Of a DNA stretch of 64,000 nt, positions 58,716 to 64,000 are shown in pieces. The number at the start of each line of letters is the position of its first letter. Position 1 is the stretch's first letter. The notes under the pieces are model-generated. The model saw only the letters and a list, made by a program, of their open reading frames with translations. It was not told the origin of the DNA and ran no database searches. The stretch is from an uncultured Eubacteriales bacterium (GTDB taxonomy: Bacteria > Bacillota > Clostridia > Peptostreptococcales > Anaerovoracaceae): NCBI GenBank assembly GCA_910583765.1, contig CAJTYS010000020.1, positions 3,575-67,574 of the forward strand. The letters run 5' to 3'. The translations under genes were made by a program, and so were the position numbers.

Positions 58716-58746
58716 GAAAAAAAGCATTGTCATCCAATGCTTTTTT
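58716..58746. terminator. Bidirectional terminator after abrB
   Basis: AAAAAAGCATTG-tcat-CCAATGCTTTTTT, a stem with A and T runs on the two sides. Confidence 0.8.
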
Positions 58747-58756
58747 CATGAAGTCC

Positions 58757-58999
58757 TTACAGCTCTTTCAATTCTTCGATGCACTTTTCGCAGATGTTCT
58801 TGCCTTTGACCTGCGTCACTGTTTTCGCGCTTCCGCAGAATATGCAGGCTGGCTCGTACTTTTTCAGCAAAATGTAGTCATCATCCACAAAGATTTCGAT
58901 TGGGTCTCTGATCTTAATGTTCAGAGTCCTTCTCAGTTCGATGGGCAGCACGATCCTACCCAGTTCGTCCACTTTCCTAACAATTCCTGTCGCTTTCAT
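58757..58999 (-). CDS. AbrB/SpoVT-type transition-state regulator
   Basis: An 80-residue swapped-hairpin DNA-binding protein: MKATGIVRKVDELGRIVLPIELRRTLNI at the start (cited in part) and a C-terminal Cys cluster CIFCGSAK with CEKCIEEL, typical of clostridial AbrB. It probably governs growth-to-stationary genes. TCCTTCACTCC on the plus strand gives the GGAGTGAAGGAA ribosome binding region. Confidence 0.9.
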   Translation of the reverse strand: MKATGIVRKVDELGRIVLPIELRRTLNIKIRDPIEIFVDDDYILLKKYEPACIFCGSAKTVTQVKGKNICEKCIEELKEL

Positions 59000-59072
59000 A
59001 CTTGTTCCTTCACTCCTTTTTCTTTGAATTTAGGTTATTCAATAGGGAAACCTACACCCCCTGCCTCCATTT

Positions 59073-59402
59073 TTACTTCTCTTTCTTGCTTGTTACTAGA
59101 TTCTTAAGGGATGTGACCGCATTGACAATGGAAGTCAGTGCCGATACGATGCTTTGATTTCCCTTGATCATCTCTGTGACCTGGCCCACGGATTCAGACA
59201 CGTCACCCACCAGGCCGTCCAGCTGTTCAGAACGCTCAGCGGCTATGGCGGAGATTTTTTCCGCGTCTTGTAAAATCCGATTGGTGTGTTGGATGGTTAT
59301 AATGAGATTTCTCATAAACACAATGCCAAAAACAATCAGAACCAATAGTCCAATAATGATTAAAGCCCAACCCAACGTTTTCAGGTCCATCGTGATTACC
59401 AT
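59073..59402 (-). CDS. DUF948-like membrane protein with coiled coil
   Basis: A 109-residue protein with one membrane helix (residues 10-32) and a helical tail (ILQDAEKISAIAAERSEQL) of the DUF948 type. GGAGG stands 7 bases before the ATG at 59402. It is divergent from spmA. The function is unknown; related proteins are general-stress or envelope-linked. Confidence 0.75.
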   Translation of the reverse strand: MVITMDLKTLGWALIIIGLLVLIVFGIVFMRNLIITIQHTNRILQDAEKISAIAAERSEQLDGLVGDVSESVGQVTEMIKGNQSIVSALTSIVNAVTSLKNLVTSKKEK

Positions 59403-59515
59403 ATGTCTACCTCCGATTGTTTAACAGTGATACCTCTATTATTACATAAATTGTAAATTGTTTCAACTCATATTTTCTATATTTTTGAATAAATTTAATG
59501 CGAGGTGAAAAAAAC

Positions 59516-60106
59516 ATGATGAATTATATCTGGGCAGGCATGATTTGCCTTGGAATCGGCTTTGCCTGCGTAAGTGGGACCCTTGGAAGCTTTACAGACG
59601 GACTCATGTCCAGCTGCACGGAAGCTGTGGAATTCGTCATCAGCCTGATCGGAATCATGGCTGTGTGGAGCGGTCTAATGAACATTGCTGACAAATCTGG
59701 GCTCATTGAAAAAATTTCCCGCAGGGTAAAGCCCCTGATGGGTTTTCTCTTTCCACTGGAAAAAGATGAACAGACCATAGCCGTCATGCTCATGAGTTTT
59801 GTGGCTAATATCTTTGGCGCGGGAAACAGCGCCACGGTCTTTTCTTTGAAAGCCATGGAGCGCCTGGACGCAGAAAACGGCCAGTCCCCATATGCCAGTG
59901 ACGCCATGTGCATGTTCACGGCAGTCACCATGTCCATGGTGCAGCTAGTGCCTGTGACTATCATTAAGATCCGAAACGACCTTGATTCCGCGGATTCCGG
60001 CGACATTATCATCCCATCGATCATTGCCGGCCTGGTTTCCATGGCCGTGTCCATCCTGGTGTGCAAACTCTTTGAAAGGAAGCCTCGCCATGTCAACCAT
60101 CCTTAG
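59516..60106 (+). CDS. spmA: Spore maturation protein A
   Basis: A 196-residue membrane protein with nucleoside-recognition (Gate) domain features: GLMSSCTEAVEFVISLIGIMAVWSG (cited in part), RVKPLMGFLFP, ANIFGAGNSATVFSLKAM. Together with SpmB it is needed for normal spore core dehydration. The start is chosen behind GCGAGGTG at 59516. It overlaps spmB by 17 bases. Confidence 0.92.
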   Translation: MMNYIWAGMICLGIGFACVSGTLGSFTDGLMSSCTEAVEFVISLIGIMAVWSGLMNIADKSGLIEKISRRVKPLMGFLFPLEKDEQTIAVMLMSFVANIFGAGNSATVFSLKAMERLDAENGQSPYASDAMCMFTAVTMSMVQLVPVTIIKIRNDLDSADSGDIIIPSIIAGLVSMAVSILVCKLFERKPRHVNHP

Positions 60107-60617
60107 CGCGATTTCTGTTTTTTTCATCCCATCGATCATCACCATCATCATCCTCTATGGCCTGTACAAAAAAGTCGCTGTTTACGACCTTTTCGCAGAG
60201 GGCGCAAAGGATGGCATCGCTACTGCGGTAGAGATCCTGCCCTTTATCATTGCCATTTTTATCGGCATCGAAGCCATCACTGCTTCGGGTGCCATGGAGT
60301 GGCTGGAAAGCGTCCTGGGGCCGGCTTTTGAGCTGGTAGGGATCCCGAAAGATCTGATTTCCCTCATTCTGCTAAGGCCTGTGTCCGGCAGCGGTTCTCT
60401 GGTATTGGCGGAACGGATCATGACCGACTGCGGTGTCGATTCTCTTGTGGGAAGAGCTGCCTCTGTCATGGTGGGAAGCTGCGAAACCGTGTTTTATGTA
60501 TTGGCCCTGTATTTTGGAGTCACAGCTGTGAAAAAAATGAGACACGCCTTTGCCGCTGGTCTCGCAGGTTATGTGGCTGGCATCTTTGCTTCCATTTTAG
60601 TCTGCCAAATCATTTGA
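60090..60617 (+). CDS. spmB: Spore maturation protein B
   Basis: A 175-residue membrane protein of the same Gate-domain family: VYDLFAEGAKDGIATAVEILP, RPVSGSGSLVLAERIM and GSCETVFYVLALYFG. AAAGGA precedes the start, inside the end of spmA, which shows translational coupling. The order spmA-spmB is standard in spore formers. Confidence 0.93.
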   Translation: MSTILSAISVFFIPSIITIIILYGLYKKVAVYDLFAEGAKDGIATAVEILPFIIAIFIGIEAITASGAMEWLESVLGPAFELVGIPKDLISLILLRPVSGSGSLVLAERIMTDCGVDSLVGRAASVMVGSCETVFYVLALYFGVTAVKKMRHAFAAGLAGYVAGIFASILVCQII

Positions 60618-60633
60618 CCCGCTGTCTGCCAGA

Positions 60634-61362
60634 TCATGTGGCCCGCTCGTAGATCCGCTGGATTTCCTCAGAGTAGGAATTTTCGTCCTCATAAACGTAA
60701 AGCTGGGGCAGCAGCCGCAGTTCCGGCCCTCCATTTTTGATGCTGTGGACCAGCACCAGGTTCGGCTGTTTTCCTTTTCTCGGCGCTACCAAACGCATTT
60801 CCTTTGGCTCCAAATGGTAAGCTCTGCTCAAGGAGAAAATATCCACCAACCGGCTGGGCCTGTGGACCATGTAAAAGTCTCCTTTGTCCTGCAAAAGCTC
60901 CGCAGCGCAGCGGATGAAATTCTCCAGACTGCCTATGGTTTCGTGACGGGCAATGGTCTTTGCCTGATTTTCGTTGGTCAGTCCTCCTTTTCCCGCCATG
61001 TAAGGGGGATTAGCCGTGACCGCGCTGGCCCAGCCTTTCAGCGCACTGAAAGAAGCCACGTTGTCCTGAATAAAGCGTACCCGCTGGGAAAGCCCATTGA
61101 ATTCCGCGCCCCGCACGGCCCTTTCCCAGGACTCCTGCTGATATTCGATGCCATAGATTTTTTCCGCGCTGGTTTTATGGCTGAGGATAAAAGGGATGAT
61201 CCCCGTTCCTGTGCCTAAATCCACGATGCGCCGCGGATCTTTGGAGGCTGCGAAATCAGCTAGGATCACAGCGTCCACTCCATAGCAGAAATCTTCTGGT
61301 TTTTGGATGACGCATAGATCCCCGAATCCTGTTTTGTCCAGCCGTTCACCTGGCCGCAGCAT
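60634..61362 (-). CDS. SAM-dependent methyltransferase, TrmN6-like (tRNA1(Val) adenine-N6 type)
   Basis: A 242-residue class I methyltransferase with the SAM site IVDLGTGTGIIPFIL near residue 47 and the amino-methyltransferase NPPY motif in VTANPPYMAGKGG near 115. In Firmicutes this family (YabB/YfiC-like) sits next to the PSP1/YaaT gene, as here. It starts 4 bases after that gene. RNA substrate is inferred from the family. Confidence 0.85.
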   Translation of the reverse strand: MLRPGERLDKTGFGDLCVIQKPEDFCYGVDAVILADFAASKDPRRIVDLGTGTGIIPFILSHKTSAEKIYGIEYQQESWERAVRGAEFNGLSQRVRFIQDNVASFSALKGWASAVTANPPYMAGKGGLTNENQAKTIARHETIGSLENFIRCAAELLQDKGDFYMVHRPSRLVDIFSLSRAYHLEPKEMRLVAPRKGKQPNLVLVHSIKNGGPELRLLPQLYVYEDENSYSEEIQRIYERAT

Positions 61363-61365
61363 CGT

Positions 61366-62295
61366 CTACTCCTTCAGCAGTTCTTCGATCTCTTTCAGCA
61401 GTTCTCCATCTAACTCTTCCAGATCGTTTTCCTGCTTCTTTTTCTTCTTGCCTTTTCCCAGCCTCTTGATTTCTTGCTTTTTGTAATTGTAAAACTCTGT
61501 GCTCAGCTTTTCCTGCCGGTCCTTTTCCTTGTTTCCTTCTTCCAAGATCAGCCTGGTCTTGATGCTGTTTTCTAAAAGATTGGTGTCCACTACCACTGCC
61601 ATGCCGTCAGGCGTCCGAATCCGTTCACCTGGATCTGGCATGCCTTTTTTGAATTCCACGTATACCTCGTTTTCGTATTTCAAGCAGCACATGAGCCGCC
61701 CGCAGATGCCGGAGATCTTTGTGGGATTCAAGGATAGGTTCTGGACTTTTGCCATTTTGATGGAAACAGGCTCAAAGTCAGACAGCCAGCTGTGACAGCA
61801 CAGACTACGGCCGCAGGTGCCGATCCCACCCATCATTTTCGCTTCGTCTCTGACTCCGATCTGCCGCAGTTCGATGCGCATTTTAAATACGCCAGCCAGA
61901 TCTTTCACCAGTTCACGGAAGTCTACTCTGCCGTCAGCTGTGAAATAAAAGATGATCTTGCTGTTGTCAAAGGTGTATTCCACGTCAATGAGCTTCATCT
62001 CCAATTTGTGTTTGTTGATTTTCTCCTGGCACAGCTGCAGTGCCCGCTCCTTTTTCCGCACATTGTCCTCGTGTCTTTTATGATCTCTCTCATTGGCGAT
62101 GCGGATGACTTTTTTTAGGGGCGAAACGATCTCCGAAGGGTGCACCTGTTTTTCCGTCATGTTCACGGTCCCGAATTCCATGCCCCTGGCGGTTTCCACG
62201 ATCACATTGTCCCCGATCTTCACGTTCAGATCTCCCGGATCAAAGTAATATATTTTACCAGCAGTCTTAAATTTGACCCCCACTACGTTTACCAT
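61366..62295 (-). CDS. PSP1 domain protein, YaaT/RicT-like
   Basis: A 309-residue protein with the PSP1 domain: VVGVKFKTAGKIYYFDPGDL at the start, DGRVDFRELVKDLAGVFKMRIELRQIGVRDEAKMMGG (cited in part), and cysteines in CGRSLCCHSWL and CGRLMCCLKYE. The Bacillus homologue is part of the Ric (Y) complex with two Fe-S clusters that affects RNase Y and sporulation. It has a Lys-rich C-terminus. The order tmk-holB-yaaT-methyltransferase is conserved in Firmicutes. Confidence 0.92.
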   Translation of the reverse strand: MVNVVGVKFKTAGKIYYFDPGDLNVKIGDNVIVETARGMEFGTVNMTEKQVHPSEIVSPLKKVIRIANERDHKRHEDNVRKKERALQLCQEKINKHKLEMKLIDVEYTFDNSKIIFYFTADGRVDFRELVKDLAGVFKMRIELRQIGVRDEAKMMGGIGTCGRSLCCHSWLSDFEPVSIKMAKVQNLSLNPTKISGICGRLMCCLKYENEVYVEFKKGMPDPGERIRTPDGMAVVVDTNLLENSIKTRLILEEGNKEKDRQEKLSTEFYNYKKQEIKRLGKGKKKKKQENDLEELDGELLKEIEELLKE

Positions 62296-62298
62296 TGT

Positions 62299-63111
62299 TT
62301 ATCCTCCAATTTTTATCATCAATTCCTTCAGCGCATAGCTTTTGGCCACGCCCCTCTGGATCTGCCTTCTCGTCTGTTCAATGAGAGCCACGTTCTTGTA
62401 AATCTGGCTCTTTTTATATAGTCTTCCCTTTTCCGAGCCTTCTACCAGCAAGTCTCGGTATGTTTTTTCCAATGCGTCTAAAAACGCGCTTGTCTGCCCT
62501 GCGTCTTTCATGATGTCCGCGATGGCTTTCTTCCTTTTATAAAAGGGCTGTCCTTCCAGCAGCATGTCCGCGATGTTTCCCGCGGTTTCCAGCATGCCTT
62601 CGTAGCTTTCCTGCCCAAAATAATGGAGACGGAATTTTACGCATCTGGAGAGGATGGTCTGGGTCAGGTTTTCCATGTTTTCCGATAGTAAAATCAACAC
62701 AGTGCCTTTTGGCGGCTCTTCTAAAGTTTTCAGCAGCCGGTTTTGCGCCCGAAGGGTCATGGTGTCAGCGTCGCAGATGATGGCGATGTTGCGCTCCCCA
62801 TAAGGCTTGATCCGCAGACGCTGCTGCATCTTTTCAATGGCTTCGTCTTTGATGCTGCTGCCGTCCGCTTCCACATAAATCAGGTCTTCGTAATTTCCAT
62901 GATCGATTTTCTGACAGGACAGGCAGCGGCCGCACCCCTCGCCTGGCTCTTCTTTGCATAAAATGGCTTTGACAAACAGTTCAGCAAAGGCTTTTTTGTC
63001 CAATACCGCCTCGCCCTCAAATAGATACGCATGAGAGACATTTCCGTTTTGGATCGCGCTGGTGAGACGGCCCACTAAAGCTTCATTTCCCTGGATCTGT
63101 TGAAATTTCAT
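62299..63111 (-). CDS. holB: DNA polymerase III delta' subunit
   Basis: A 270-residue clamp-loader subunit. It keeps the AAA+ layout: VSHAYLFEGEAVLDKKAFAE in place of Walker A (degenerate), the zinc-binding CKEEPGEGCGRCLSCQ near residue 55, and TLRAQNRLLKTLEEPPKGTVLILLSE near 125 (cited in part). The start overlaps the tmk stop (ATGA). The degenerate P-loop fits delta', which does not hydrolyse ATP. Confidence 0.9.
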   Translation of the reverse strand: MKFQQIQGNEALVGRLTSAIQNGNVSHAYLFEGEAVLDKKAFAELFVKAILCKEEPGEGCGRCLSCQKIDHGNYEDLIYVEADGSSIKDEAIEKMQQRLRIKPYGERNIAIICDADTMTLRAQNRLLKTLEEPPKGTVLILLSENMENLTQTILSRCVKFRLHYFGQESYEGMLETAGNIADMLLEGQPFYKRKKAIADIMKDAGQTSAFLDALEKTYRDLLVEGSEKGRLYKKSQIYKNVALIEQTRRQIQRGVAKSYALKELMIKIGG

Positions 63112-63728
63112 GGTTGCAGCAGCCTTTCTATGTGTTCTTTGATCTTTGCGCTGACTGCGCTGATTTCTTCTGAGGCATCAATGGTGACGATTCGTTCTGG
63201 AAATTGCAGCGCTAGTTCTTCATATCCGTGAAACACTCTCTGTTGAAAATCCATGGCTTCCAGTTCCATGCGGTCCAAGGGACTTTCCTGAATCCGCTCT
63301 TTGCCCGCATCGGGGTCCAGCCTTAGAAAAAAAGTAATGTCTGGCACGCATCCCGCCGCCGCATAAGCATTGATGATGGAAACGCTGTCTCCAAGCCCTC
63401 GGCCATAGCCCTGATAAGCGATGCTGGAATCCATGAATCTGTCACAGACCACATGCGTTCCCTGCTCCAAAGCAGGCCGGATCACCTGCGCCACATGCTG
63501 CGCCCTTGCCGCTGCATAGAGCAGAGCCTCTGTCATAGGCTCCATTTCCGTGTTTTCCCGATCTAAAATGATTTCCCTGATTTTTTCACTGATGACCGTG
63601 CCGCCTGGTTCTCTTGTCACGATCACCTCTTGGCCTTTTTCCTTCAAAAGCCGCTGGATGGCCGCGATCTGCGTGGATTTTCCTGCTCCGTCCATCCCTT
63701 CCAAAGTAATAAACAAACCTTGCTTCAT
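63108..63728 (-). CDS. tmk: Thymidylate kinase
   Basis: A 206-residue kinase that makes dTDP. Walker A LEGMDGAGKSTQIAA near residue 9, VTREPGGTVISEKIR, the DR motif in VVCDRFMDSSIAYQGYGRGLG, and a lid with DAGKERI. It is coupled by 4-base overlaps to the small membrane peptide upstream and holB downstream. Confidence 0.95.
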   Translation of the reverse strand: MKQGLFITLEGMDGAGKSTQIAAIQRLLKEKGQEVIVTREPGGTVISEKIREIILDRENTEMEPMTEALLYAAARAQHVAQVIRPALEQGTHVVCDRFMDSSIAYQGYGRGLGDSVSIINAYAAAGCVPDITFFLRLDPDAGKERIQESPLDRMELEAMDFQQRVFHGYEELALQFPERIVTIDASEEISAVSAKIKEHIERLLQP

Positions 63729-63889
63729 CTTCGCTGTCTCCTACTGCGCCTCTTCGCTTCATGCTGCTGTACTCGATTCTGCTTTATGACCTCATCCATC
63801 AAGCCTGCTAGAAAATATATGATCAAATATGCAAGAGGGACGCAGAGCAGCAAGGTGAAGATCACTTTCAAAATTGTCATAATAACCAT
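63725..63889 (-). CDS. Small membrane peptide upstream of tmk, 54 residues
   Basis: A 54-codon frame: one hydrophobic segment (ILKVIFTLLLCVPLAYLIIY) then a basic tail KRRSRRQRR. AGGGGG lies 6 bases before the ATG and the stop overlaps the tmk start as ATGA, so expression is likely. No family is recognised. Confidence 0.7.
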   Translation of the reverse strand: MVIMTILKVIFTLLLCVPLAYLIIYFLAGLMDEVIKQNRVQQHEAKRRSRRQRR

Positions 63890-63921
63890 GTGTTCCCCCT
63901 GACCCGTGTTTTCAGTCTCTA

Positions 63922-64000
63922 GCGTCCATTATACCATGGATTTCCTCTGAAAATAGAATGGGATCCATGATTCAATGGACGCTTCCTCTCGGCAACGCCG
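63922..64000. repeat. Palindromic repeat copy e, running off the window
   Basis: GCGTCCATTATACCATGG...CCATGATTCAATGGACGC at 63922-63982 followed by CTCTCGGCAACGCCG, the same palindrome plus spacer as in the 92-bp array at 56122-56365. More units may follow outside the window. Confidence 0.88.

Overview
The window looks like a chromosomal segment of an endospore-forming anaerobic member of the Bacillota (class Clostridia). Evidence for this is SpoIID, a SigK-type sigma factor, SpmA/SpmB, rubrerythrin, Feo iron uptake, an AbrB with a C-terminal Cys cluster, and strong AGGAGG-type ribosome binding sites. The family cannot be fixed from this sequence; the gene set would fit the Peptostreptococcales/Anaerovoracaceae area, but that is inference. 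No rRNA, tRNA, CRISPR array, phage or transposase gene was seen.

Left part (1-17.4 kb): mostly core genes. A 5'-truncated rodA on the plus strand faces a minus-strand wall and division block read radC-mreC-mreD-mrdA-minD. A short sporulation-flavoured plus-strand pair follows (DUF1540 protein, sigK), then a second class B PBP and an nrdR-cmk-DUF1015 run. After these come a YlmC-like protein, an alanine/glycine symporter behind a single-aptamer glycine riboswitch, a trigger-factor-like lipoprotein, a small alarmone synthetase and an alkaline-phosphatase-fold hydrolase.

Middle part (17.4-41.8 kb): a mix of accessory and metabolic genes. It holds a secreted transglutaminase-like protein, a tetR-MFS pair, an asparaginase, a membrane LuxR regulator with an APC permease, and a long minus-strand run. 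That run reads fumarase alpha and beta, M16 peptidase, 2-hydroxyacid dehydrogenase, two GHL10 glycosidase-like proteins and GH18. spoIID and a feoA-feoB-small Cys protein operon with DtxR-like operator sequence follow. A 73-bp nearly perfect inverted repeat (25948-26020 and 29839-29911) brackets the luxR-permease-GH18 block.

Accessory island (41.8-56.4 kb): AT-richer and repeat-rich. It has a PD-(D/E)XK-linked ATPase, several small unknown or membrane proteins, a CPBP intramembrane protease and four tandem paralogous secreted leucine-rich-repeat (LRR) proteins that each carry one EF-hand-like loop. Upstream on the same strand lie two AgrC-like histidine kinases with one intact AgrA-like LytTR regulator. 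Among them are debris of a second regulator and a further kinase, a frameshifted gene, and a family of about 60-bp palindromes, three of them in a 92-bp tandem array. This is the most unusual part of the window: a peptide-sensing type two-component module next to a recombining family of secreted LRR proteins.

Right part (56.4-64 kb): ordinary genes again. These are rubrerythrin, murA, abrB, a DUF948 protein, spmA-spmB and a minus-strand run tmk-holB-PSP1/YaaT-methyltransferase preceded by a 54-residue membrane peptide. The window ends inside another copy of the palindromic repeat.
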